Below, one piece after another: positions 49,916 to 61,758 of a DNA stretch of 64,000 nucleotides. Location: contig NC_058151.1 in NCBI RefSeq assembly GCF_011075055.1, positions 3,144,001 through 3,208,000 of the forward strand, in the 5' to 3' direction. A model generated the notes under the pieces. That model was given only the letters and a program-made list of their open reading frames with translations. It did not search any database and was not told where the DNA came from. This DNA is from Mangifera indica. Lineage: Eukaryota > Streptophyta > Magnoliopsida > Sapindales > Anacardiaceae. The translations under genes and the position numbers were made by a program. How positions within the stretch are numbered: position 1 is the stretch's first letter; each line of letters starts with the position of its first letter.

Positions 49916-52900
49916 TTATTCAGCTACAAGAACAGCAGCTCTTGCTTTGTCTTCCACCAACTTCATTTCATCTGAGAAACTTGTGATGTCGGGAATTATG
50001 CCTCCATTGGAATATGACAAAATCCCATCACCCACTAGATCCTTCAGCATATGGGCTGGCTCTTTGGCACCGCCGTGCTGCAATAATTTTGTCCGAAGTG
50101 CAGTTCCTGTGGCTAATGACAGTGGATCCTCCTGGCATAGCTTTTGCCAAATGCTTGAGGCAAAACATTTCGCGTACAAGTAGCTATAGTAGCCTACATA
50201 TATAAGAACAATCATCAATGGGAAGTAGCATACATAGACAAGGAAATATCATCAATGGGAAGTAGCCTACACATAAGAAACAATAATCAGTGGAAAGCTT
50301 GTGCATAGTAGTTTATATTAGATGCTCCAAGTCATCATGTACACTTCGTGTATACGTTAGGCTGCAACATCAAATATACCTGCCCCATAATTAATGAGGT
50401 GACTAAACCGGATCTGCCAATGAGTACCATCCACATGGTTCCAGCTGGTATATTGCCTTTTCAGATTAGCAACAATAGAACCTGTATCCCCGGTTGGGTA
50501 TGGCTGTTCACCGAACAGTGTTTGATCGACCAAAGCATAAAATATCTGATGAACCATGCAAGGAAACAAACATTGGTCAGTACTTCTTTCCACTACCATG
50601 AACAAACTGTAAGCATAACTTGTTTATTCAATATCGGCCTTCAACAATGAACCTGACGTTGCAATTCAGTTGCTGCAAACATGTCCCTGGCACCTTGCAA
50701 AGACTTCACTAACTTCTCGGGTATTATTTCACCAGTTGAATAGTGTTTAGCAAATCTCCTCAAGACTTGGTAATCCCATGCAAAGTACCTAGGTATACCA
50801 CTGAAATCAGTCCCAGAATAACCTTAAAGCACAGTATTAATCTTCTACAAGTACATGAGAAAAGTTCTACATGAAAAAGAGGGCACTGAGAAAATATTCA
50901 ATGGGTATTACATGACTTCTCTGTTCTCACTTGTATTATTTTTGTCAAGTAAACTGGAGTTTGAATTAACTATCCATAGAAAGATGGGTTAGAAAAAATA
51001 AAAAGGGAAAAATTATTACATCATATACACATTCTATTCATTAATTTTAACACATTTATGCAAGTTTTCAGATAGAAAGGTTGGCGTTGTCCACTTTGGA
51101 AAAGGCAGCTTCTTCAGTTACCATCCAAAACATCTTGTACTGTTTGGACAAGAAAGTCTACATAAATAGTTTGACCCTCTCTAACTGGACAACATAAAAC
51201 TTGCCAGTTGTCTTTATTTTAATGATATCGGCTTCCATGCCTTGTGCATTTTAGATATTAGGTGTTATTATTTATCCCAGTAGAAACCACACATCTTCAT
51301 CAGAGGTCTGTCACACTCTGGGTCATACCCAACAAGAAAACTCTAACTCTAGCACAAATTATAAGGACCCATGTAATAAGATTATCTACATTATTTACAA
51401 ATGCTTAGTAAAAATTTGATGCAGAACAAGCTTGGAAATATGGAGCTATTTAATGCAAGAGATTTTTTTGTTTGAAAATTTGGCTATATTTTTATGAGTT
51501 GAATTAGTTTTCTTTAACATGTTAAAATAAAGTATTATTACTTATTCAGGTAGATTAGATTCATATTGTTTACAACTTGTCCACTATAAACAGGTCTTAA
51601 TGTATTACCTCTGAAAAGCAAGTATTAAAATAATAGAATTATCATTATTTTCTCCAAATCTTTACAATTGGGGAGTATCTTACTAATTACTTATTTGAGA
51701 TAAGTTGGCTTCCAATTTATTGAGAACTTATCCCCTACAGAGGCTAACTGAATTCTCTCTAGGTAAAATGACTTAATCACGGAAGATATAGAATGACTGA
51801 ATCATGTTCTTCATCTCTTTTAAGTTCCTTCTCCTACAGATATTTAATTCTCTCTTTTCCTCTTTAGTTTCTTTTATGTTCACCATCTCTTCTTTCTTTT
51901 TCTGTGTCCTTTTCTCTAGGGTCAATGATCAAACTCATACATTATATTTACTAATCAAAACAATAAAAAGACTCAACTTTAGTATGCAAAAGATCAATAA
52001 AAAACAATATGAAGATAAATGATGCTATATCAACAGCAGGAAGCTACTCACTCAAAGAGATTTGAAGGTGTCTCAGCAAAGTCAAGAACAACCCTGGTGC
52101 CTGAAAAGTGTTGGTAATCCTGTAGCATATTAAAGACAAATTGTGAAAACATATCAAGGTTATTAACTTTTTTGATTAGTAGCATGGTATCAACATAATA
52201 CCGTTCTTGAGAGTAAGGAATGAAGGGCATGCCCAAACTCATGGAATAGAGTTTCTACTTCACAATGATTAAGCCTCACAGTCGATGAATTATGGGAACC
52301 TGAGAAGTTGCAAACGAGGGCTACAACCTGCAAAGAAAGCACATTCATCAAGAACTAATGTTCCTTTTTTCTATTTTGGATATCAGAAATCTCTCAATCT
52401 TTCCTGCATGTTCACAAATTTCTAAACTGGAAGCTATGTCTAGATCCTACATACTTGGCAGCCAAAATATTTGAGAAGCAAGAACTAAACTTAGCCCACT
52501 AATTCAGGATTATCATATTCATATTAATTATGAAAGAGCAGGGATTTTCAAAAGAACACATTTCCCCACAAAAAAATGGGTCTGGTGCAAGGAGACTAAA
52601 ATCTGGACTAAGTAAAATAGTTCACGAGTTCCAAATCATTATTATGTCATGCAAAAAGTGAAGGTTGGAACTATCTCTAAATTGGTCTATTTGGATCATT
52701 CTTTTGACAGATAGCTTCAGGTTATTGGCTCTTTTTATGCATTTCACTCCACAAGAGCCACTGGATATAAAAAAATATCCTACTGTTTGGCTCTTGTGAC
52801 AAAACTTCAATCATAAAACAGAATCAATACACACAAAACTTCCTGGTTATTCACTCCACAGAAACATAAATAAACAGGATAAATTCACTAAATGGTTACT

Positions 52901-55900
52901 ATAAATTTACCCATTATACTAAAAGTATTACCATGAGCAAAAAATATATACATACTTCCCAAGCTTATGTTATAATAGCCATAAATTGAATGTTCATAAA
53001 TTCTTGTGTCAGAATCTTGGCATCTGAGCTTTTCAGAATTGGATACTTACAATATTTCAGGACTGAAGTGGGGGTGCAGGTGAACACACTTCATCCAACA
53101 CATATGAGACTGCAGTTGAGATTAACAGTGCACACTAAGTATGGAGTGCAAGGCTTTGGGTGACACAATGGATAAGCACTGAGAAGCTAAAGTGGAAAAA
53201 ATAGCTTTACGTAGAGCTAACTGAGGACACATATGTAGTAAGTGATGCTCACAGGGCATAGGTCAAGCAGCCATGCACAAGAGATATGAACGTATGGTAA
53301 TGTGGCACATAATGCATATGACAATGGGTTTGCTAGAGGCTCAACAATATGGCACATCAAACATGATTGGTGGTCCACTACTGCAACTACATCCTTGTAT
53401 GACAGTTGGAAAAAAATAAGCTGTAACACAAATGGACAAATGCTACTAAAACATAAACATACAGGAAGCTGGTATTCTGTTTCTGATATTCGACGTCCCC
53501 CTTTGATTGCAAAATTAGCACAACCTGGATACTTGCCAGCTCTTGAGTAAAGATCTAGATACAGATACCCCATGTCTCCCTGAAACAAAGGTAGAATGCT
53601 TAAATTTAAGGTTGAAACAGAAATGTAAATCTGCTAGACAAAGTCAATCTACAATTGGACAAGCAAAACAGTGGAAGTTGGAATAAAATTCATTCAACTA
53701 CTGATGATGACGGCCGCCAAAGCACAAAGGTAAACCTTTTTAACAATGAGGAGAGGAGAAATGCATTTACAAATACACAAATGTGTGTGCATGCAAGCAC
53801 ACCTGTATTTCCAAGGTCGAAGTAATTGTGAATACAAGTATGATTTCTGGGATACAAAGGCATAACCCAAATTATTTAATTCTAAATAAAAAACCCAGAT
53901 ACAAATAAAAGTTGGATAATATATTCATCTTCTAAACAATTAAAAGTTTTTTCATAATTATTCAAAAAAGAGGAAAAATTGACTCTCCCATCAACCATTT
54001 TCTATACCTCTTCAGGGTGACAGAGAGAAAATTTTAGGACATCTGGGTGCCATGATTCGCCTGGTGCCAGCGGGACATTATGAAATGTCGCACCAAATAA
54101 TGACTCCACTATCACTTTCAAACCTTCGATGCATTGCTGCAAAGGAAAATATGATGCCACAACCTGCCAAAGAAACCTTGCAATTAAAAAAATAACAGAA
54201 AACAGTTGCCCATCTCTGCAAACCAAATATACAGTACTACTGAAAGTAAGTGTGTAGACAAGAACATAAAGAAGTCACCATAAAATACTCATATGAGCAA
54301 CTGAAAAAACAATCCTGGTCACAATCTTTTTGGGGGAGAGAAAACTTAACGCTGGTAAAGTTTAATCTGCAGCACGAACAAAATCATATACTTACTGAAG
54401 AGTCCAGATTATAAGTAGAAGATTTCATCATTGCTGTGTAATAAGCCTCATCCCACGGCTCCAAATCTATATATCTTTGACCACATATTTTCCTTTTAAA
54501 ATCCTGAATTGCCTTAAATTCCTACAAGAAAAGTAAGTACTAATCAAAAGTGAAAACTGAAACATAACCTAGACCAAAATGAGATAGTAATAAACTATAC
54601 ACCTTGCTAACAGAAAGCAGGAAATAATACCTCATCAGCCTTTGGCTTGATCATCTTATTCATCTCAAGCAAAAAGGACATTACAACCTCAGGAGATGAA
54701 GCCATGTTTGGCTTAACCATAAAATCAGCATAAGATCTATACCCCATCATCTACGTTCAACAATAAAAAGAATGAAATATCAAAAATAGCATACGGGAAA
54801 AAGTTAGAGGCATATGCAACCAAGTATTTTTAACCCAAAGAGCATATTGCTTTGTCCAACAAAAATGATTATTGACATAGATTACAAACCCAACAATTTT
54901 GCACACACCACATAATTCATCTCTATCTTGATTCACAAAACTTTCATTGATATATATTTCTGAAACTTCCAACAATATTTACTTGAAAAGAAGTAATGAA
55001 ACAAACTTAGAAACATCACTGAAGAATCAATGAACTTCAATCTATGTCTTCAATTAAACGTTTAAATGAAATTTGGAATATAATGATAACTAATCAGATG
55101 AGGAAAATATTTAATTTAATATTCTAATGCCTCATAGCATCACATATATCTTTAATACTCTGTTGAAATAACCTGAGCAAGCTCGTGGCGGGCAGCAATA
55201 AGCTTATCAAGAACTTCATGGTTAGCACGTGGGACAGAATTCCCTTGCACATAAACCAGTTTCCTGACCTGGAGAAACAGAAGAATAAAGAAAGATAAAT
55301 GCATCATGAAATCTCTATGACTACAGCAGAAATAATAAATTAAAATGGTGTGATTTAAAATTTGAAACTTCTCTTCTTTTATAAAAATCTAATTTTCCCT
55401 GACTAAATAAAATCATTAGACGATAGACATATAGCTCAGATTATCTAATATATCATATCAACTTAAGTAAATTGTAGAAAATAAGACTACTAGATAATTC
55501 CAAAAAATAGAATAAAAGAAAATTAAAAAAGTCAATGCTACCTCATCATCTGATGTCCATTGCAGAACAGAATGTAGAGTGCGGTGCTCAGTTATTATGC
55601 GAAACCCTTTTTCTTTCACGTTATTCCACAACCTTACTGATTCCCTCGATGCTCCAGATGTTAATCGATGAATGGGCTTAAGAAGATGATGTATATGTTT
55701 TGGAATGCGTGATGCTGGAAATATATCCACGTGACCTGGGTCATTGATAATATTTTGACCAAACCTGACTCATAACATCGCACACACAATATGAATGACA
55801 ATCAATTATTATTCAAACATAATCAACTACTAATTACATTGAAATATAGAATTCATAAGAAGTGCATCACTGGACGGGATGATATACTTACTCCCTGCAC

Positions 55901-58304
55901 AGCTGAAAAATATCTATATTTAGCTGATTAACTTGTTCAAGTTTCTCTGCAAAGCAAAGCAGGGTGATTATTTTCTGAAAGTCAAAAGAAAAAAAGTCCA
56001 AAAACAAAAATTAAAAGGTAAATAGTAATGTATTACATACCAGGACAGAGATGAATTCCACCCTTCTCAAAATCAATGCGCAGATGATTGGCAGCCCTAT
56101 GAGCTTCCCTGGAAAGCAAATGAGCATCTTTCTCGGCTTTCTTCACCGCATCATACAGAGTATGATTTGTATTGAGATACTGTACCACAGCAAAGAAACA
56201 CAGCAATAAGATTACTAGCAATAGCACATGAAGATATAGACGTTTATCTTAAAGAAAACATAGAATCACTCTATAGATGATATTTTTAATCAAAGCCACG
56301 GCTGATTACATCAAAGTTTAATGAATTTCATGGAGCTTCAAGGCATGAGGACTAAACCAACATATGTATGTAAAGAATATTATTTTATCAAAAATTTACC
56401 AAAGATTTCAACACCAACCAATCACATTCTAAAATTACAAGAGACACTAAGTGGAATCTTGATATCAGCCACAGACGTACTCCCAAAATGATTGCTGGCT
56501 ACATTCCAATTATTACTAAATCATTGTCAAATGAATAAATCCTCAGAAAGTTTCAGTCTAGTGCAGGTGTAAGAGATCTATGTTATGTGACATGCATAAT
56601 GACTTTGTCTTCAACTCCTTTCGACAACTGAGGAGGATGTTAAAGCTCAAGTAATAATAAACTAGAGGCTCAAATAGTATAGGGCATTTGAAGCTTGGAC
56701 TTATTCTAAAAATATTTAAGGACTATTTTAAAAGTTATCTTGCCTTGCCAACTCAACACAACACTAAGTAACAAAATTTTGATCCAATATCTACAGTCCC
56801 AAGTGGCCAATTGATTGCAGCATTTAACTGTCTGCGTTTTTGTACAAAACGTAGCATTCGCTGTCCACAAACTATTAAGTCAACATATACCTCATTTATT
56901 CATTGCAGAATACTGGGTTATCGCTTCAATATAGCTACTTTTATGCTTTTAGGAACCATCTTATTCCCTTTGACAGGCCACATAAGACGTTCAGGCAACT
57001 ACAGAAATATATGCTTACACATAAAAAATAGCTACAGTACAGTACTTTACTACTGAAAATGGGCACAAATGCATGCTGTGACCAAGAAAATTTATAAGCC
57101 AAATAGATCACTGGTCACCTCACATGTAGATATTCATTGATTCTCATTGATGCCTTGTTAGCCTCGTTGACAAATTCACTGAAACACACAAAACAAGACT
57201 ATAAATGCCTGAAAGAATAATGTGCATTTGAAATTTAATAGAAAAAGAAATCACGCTTATAAGTTAAAAGGTAAAAAATGAGGAAGAGTAACTTGTCGGG
57301 ATGAGTTTGCCGACAAAGTTCTGCAGAGTCAACAACCGAACAGACCTACGAATCAAAAACTCCAATTACCAAACACTCTAAAAAATGAAAAATCAGAATA
57401 ACAGAAGACAGAGAAACCTACCGTATCAGAAATCTCGTCCATAGTACGAATAATTTCCATAGATGAAGGCATCTCAGCTATATAATCAACAAGTTCTGTA
57501 GACCTAACAAAAATAAAATCAATAAGAGAATATTAGAATAAAAATGAGAATCAAGAATCATGGTTAACAAAATTGAGAAGTTTACAAAAATGATATTGAA
57601 TGATGCTTTGACATTCTCTTTCTTTTACATTTTCCTAATTACACCTTAGCCTATATACTTGAAGCCCACTTAGAACTCAAGGTCGAAACTAAGGCCCCAT
57701 CAACCCCTAAAAGAGCTAGCAAGTACGAAAATTATGGATTTTCATTATTTAATACAATTTCTTACTTTTTTATATAGTCAAGTACTATTACTTTACGTTT
57801 TCTGCCCCTTTACTAATATAATTCAACTCAACTCAACTAAAGCTACTAAGTGCATAATTCTAAATACAGGAAAAAATGTAACAATCAGAGAGTAATAAGC
57901 TCCTTTTCCTCTGTTCTTTTTCCGCATTTACATTCAATGCATTCAAACGTAGAGCAAACTAATATAGAAGACATATCATATTTTCTGCCACCTATGAGTG
58001 CACTTCTTTTTTTTTTTCTAAATTTCTTCTTACATTGTGCTTCCAAACAGGAAAAGAGAATAAAACAATTTCAAAAGTCTATTGTCCGTTTTATCTTTAA
58101 CTTTTTCCAGTTTTAATTAGTTTACCTCTCAATTGCTTCATCGACGAACCGCTGAAAGCCTTTGGGGGTCTTCAATTGATCGAAGCCGTAGAGACCGGTT
58201 GGGGTTCCGCTAACGGCACGGGTGTTGAGATAGCGGGTCGAGTAAAAAGCCCAACATGACTTGAGGCGGAAAGTCGGGGCCGTTCGGCGGAGTAGAGTTG
58301 ACAT
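49916..58304 (-). CDS. MIP: Mitochondrial intermediate peptidase (M3 family metallopeptidase)
   Basis: Removes an N-terminal octapeptide from imported mitochondrial precursors. Seventeen minus-strand exons: 58126-58304, 57422-57503, 57293-57345, 57124-57178, 56041-56179, 55892-55946, 55542-55764, 55173-55268, 54631-54750, 54396-54521, 54008-54163, 53463-53579, 52202-52327, 52052-52119, 50653-50788, 50380-50545, 49916-50193. They total 2,175 nt (724 aa). The N-terminus (MSTLLRRTAPTFRLKSCWAF) is Arg-rich without acidic residues, as in a mitochondrial presequence. The zinc site HEFGHALH has H496/E497/H500, and the third ligand E525 (DFAETPS) lies 29 residues after H496, as in M3 enzymes. The substrate-side tyrosines appear in NYGAGYYSYLYAK, split across the last two exons. 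No breaks. Introns 12 and 14 exceed 1 kb but hold no recognisable insertion. Confidence 0.95.
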
Positions 58305-59240
58305 CTGTTATGTTGGTGTCGCCGCAAACAAGGGTGACGCGAGGATTTTGGTTTTTGTAAAAGGCTGACTCACTATTACCCACCCTAAGTTTGCAAATAA
58401 TCGTTCCACCCTTTAAATTTGAAAAGCACATCTGTTCACCCGTTATCTGTAAATGAAAACCGTAATATATAAGGGTAAAAATGTCCTTTTCTCTTGTCAT
58501 TGCCCAATCGTGTGGTTACAGTGCCCTTAATTTTTACAGATGTTGGGGTTGTGATAAACCGGGCCTATCACTCTCTAACGCACCTCTTCTCTTTCTTGCT
58601 CCAAATTTCACTCATTAATAACATCATAGCATATAATCGAATTATATCTCGTATTATTTATTAAAAATTTATTCTTTTTAACATATATTATATAATATAT
58701 AATTTAAAAAATAAAATAATTTGATTAATATATTATTATTTTAAAAAATTATTACAAACACTATTAAAAATTTAAAAACACATTATTATCTATATATATT
58801 CTTATCTATTATTATTCTTATTATATTATTATTATTTTTTAAAAAATATATCCATCTTTATTAATAATATTTATTATATTATATAATAAATATTTTATTA
58901 TATAATATATTTATTATATTATATTAATTTAATATAATTTAAAATACATATTATTTTTCAACTGAATGATTCGTTCATATTGTGCCTATGGGCTATCATC
59001 ATAACAAAACACTTTTTTCAAACTCAACATCAAGATTTCGGCACTTTTCGATGCTCACCTCAAATCCACGTTGTCTGGACTACCTATGCTCCGTTTTTTA
59101 CACTTGCAACGACTCAGTTTCCGTCGCCTGAAGATATTAGAGCGTTAATTTAACCGAAGGCAAACTCAAGACTTAAACAGTAATATCAACTCTGTTTTGG
59201 CCAAATTAGATCGACATGCCTAAGACGACGACATTTCCTT
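58305..59240. other. Upstream region of the peptidase gene; AT-rich tract
   Basis: 58305-58600 contains the probable promoter and 5' UTR of the minus-strand peptidase; no clear TATA. 58620-58950 is an extreme AT tract rich in 'tattatattat' words with local palindromes (58865-58930). Confidence 0.45.
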
Positions 59241-59261
59241 TTTGATTGCTGAAGGTTTAAT

Positions 59262-59459
59262 TTGTTGCTGTTAAATCACTTGCTTCGTGTTCTTGAACCA
59301 GAAGTTGGTTTGCACAAGAAAGAGTTTGTAGCTTTACAAGCTCTGTGCTCTTCCAAAGAAAATGTCAGAGAGATTAGAAGTAAAGGTGCCTTTTCTTCTT
59401 TATTAAAATTTTTCAAGCTGGCACGCTCAGTTCATAGGCTTTTGCAGCAGAGGTTTTGA
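59262..59459 (+). pseudogene. Possible exon fragment, helical protein
   Basis: A 65-residue frame, LLLNHLLRVLEPEVGLHKKEFVALQALCSSKENVREIRSKGAF..., looks like real protein (amphipathic, helix-forming, armadillo-repeat-like rhythm) rather than random translation. I cannot name the family. It ends at TGA right at the edge of the GC-rich element at 59461. Probably a gene relic or an isolated exon. Confidence 0.35.
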
Positions 59460-59460
59460 A

Positions 59461-59758
59461 GGGCTGGACTCGGCTCGGCTCGGTTTTTTTATAGCCGGCT
59501 CGAGTTCGGTTCGAGCTCGACTCGAGGTAAACTCGGCTCGGCTCGAATTCAGCTCGTTTTTCATATCAAAACGACACAATTTTGTATATATATATGGATC
59601 AAAACGACGTCGTTTTGTATAAAAAATTTAAAAAAAAATTACCGAGCCAACCCGAGCCAGCTCGAGCTCGATCGAGCCGAGCAGAGCCCGGCTCATTTCG
59701 GGCTCGAACCGAGCCGAGCCGAGCTCGAGCTCGAGCTGGCTCGGCTCGAATCCAACCC
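59461..59758. mobile_element. GC-rich inverted-repeat element (CTCGGCTCG type)
   Basis: 298 bp, GC-rich in an AT-rich setting. The terminal GGGCTGGACTCGGCTCGG pairs with the right end (reverse complement GGGTTGGATTCGAGCCGAG). The arms consist of repeated cggctcg/gagccga units. The centre holds a perfect 18-bp palindrome CAAAACGACGTCGTTTTG (59600-59617). Flanks TTGAA/TTGAG may be a target duplication. Non-coding. Similar GAGCTCGAGC-type elements are, from memory, dispersed in many eudicot genomes. Confidence 0.6.
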
Positions 59759-61239
59759 TTGAGGAAGCTTAGGGTTAGTGAGCTTTTGTAGTAAGCAGAG
59801 GGGTGAAAGAAAGATAGGCTTAGATTGCTTTGAGCATCTTCAATTATATACTCTCATCCAAGTTTATGCCTATTTCTAAACTTTTATTAGCAAAATTTTA
59901 AAAACACAAATATTTATTTCTTTGTTAAAATTCTCATGATAAAGTAAAAATGTTATTTAATGATTTTAGAGTTTTCATATTTTTCTCATTTTAGGCGCTC
60001 CCTTGAACTTTTGAAAAATTCAGTTTCACCCCCTTTTCAGTTTACAGATTATCTTCTGACGTTCTCTCCCTCTGTCTCCAACCTCCTTCTTTGCTTGAGT
60101 CGAACTGATGTCAGCCTTGCCTTCTCTTTAATGCTCGAGCTATCCTTCTCTCATTTTCTCTAAAAATCAAGCAAAAATCGTGGGTAAAGAGGAGTTTGAA
60201 ATGACGAGAAAGGGATGTTGACGACGTTGATCTTTGATTGGATGAAGATGATTCGTCCAATGAAAATGGTCATTGGACATCGACATTTGATAGGAAAAGA
60301 AGTTGGGGCCCTAAAAACACTTTTTACATGAATTAAATGTGTAAATCATATTTTTCACCTAAAAATTAACTTTGTTAACGGAACTTAGACACTAAAATTA
60401 TGCATAAGCTTGATTATTAAATCACCGTACTTTAGAACCTCTTGTTTCCTCTCACTTTCTCTTTTCTTCTATTTACTCTCACACATTTAAGATTGGCACA
60501 TAGCAAATCGTTATTGACTTAACTTCCCCAAACTTATTGAACTCCTCCAATAGGAACTTTGTATTTATCTTATAAGACAAGTTCCCAACATAAACAGTCC
60601 TCGAGTTTCTATTCTCATGATTAAGCATTTGTCTTTCTAACTCGTCATCTTATACCCCTTATCATTCTCTACTTTCCTTTTTTTTTTTTTCTTTTTTTTA
60701 AATTTTAGCTTTCTTTAGCTTGACAATTAATGTTAGATTTCGAAGAGTCAAAGTTTTTAGGGTTTATAGTAGACTCATCTTTTGATTATAAATCTTGGTT
60801 TTTCTTTCTTTTGTATGGATTATTACGAGAAAATATGGAAGGAATAACAGTGTTTCCTCGGTGACACTATCAAACAAGTTTATGAAGATGGAGGGGGAAC
60901 GTGACTTTTTTATGCATCAATTCCAACCCTTTCGATCACCTTATTTTTGACCTTTACGATCGTAAAGTTTTCATCACTGTTTATTGATTCCTTGAGTCTG
61001 ATCAACTCATGACTCTGACTAATTTCTTTTTTTATAATTCTAAGAAATAAAATGGCAATTTTGTATTTCGATGGTAAATTTTTCACTAATGAATTTAGAT
61101 TTGAGGTGAAATGTGATTGTATTCTCAATGAAAAGTTGTTTAAGACTAGATCTTGGGTCATATTTACATAAAAGGATTCATGCAAAGTACCAATTTGGTA
61201 TGACCAATTCATAATCAGTTATTAGATTACCGTGAATGC
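59759..61239. other. Intergenic DNA
   Basis: 59870-60430 has AT-rich ends and a balanced middle (60,030-60,300), like the long-inverted-repeat elements elsewhere in the window, but I could not define ends. A pyrimidine run lies near 60669-60700. The minus-strand open frame at 60910-61212 has no recognisable features. Confidence 0.35.
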
Positions 61240-61460
61240 TAATAGATTTAAAATATATAAAAAATATGTTATCATATAATTAAATAATTTTAAATTAAAA
61301 ATAAAATTATATTCAATTATACTCAAAAGAATTAAGTATAATATTATTTAATATATTTAATTGAATAATGTTACATATATATATACTTTGAATACATAAG
61401 ATAAATATATAAAAAATATATTATTATGTGATTAAATATTTTTTTTGGTTAATTCAAAAG
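61240..61460. mobile_element. AT-rich palindromic MITE, diverged copies
   Basis: Contains the family motifs 'gttatcatataattaaataa', 'tgttacatatatatatac' and 'attattatgtgattaaatat' in facing orientations. At least one and probably two overlapping diverged copies. Confidence 0.4.
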
Positions 61461-61758
61461 TTTATATCCATTTGATGTAATCAAAGTTTGTATACGGTTT
61501 GACTGTAACTAATTAAATCAACTATACGTCCCTTGCCGCATGCATGCACATTTAGGAAACAGTAACATCACCCGTCGACCAAACTCATCAATTCCCGTGA
61601 AAAACTCATACACGCTCTCTTTCTTTCTCTCCATCTTTGCATCCTTCCTTCTTTCACGAAACTTCCATTTAATTTATAGAATAATTTAAATCTCTCTGAA
61701 ATTTTTTGTCATCGTATTCATCGTGATGATGCCATGAACAAGAGAAACCAATTTTTCA

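Noticed and set aside
53217..53588. Minus-strand 123-codon frame inside the peptidase gene
   Set aside because: Only its first part is exon 12; the rest is read-through into intron 12 past a good GT donor.
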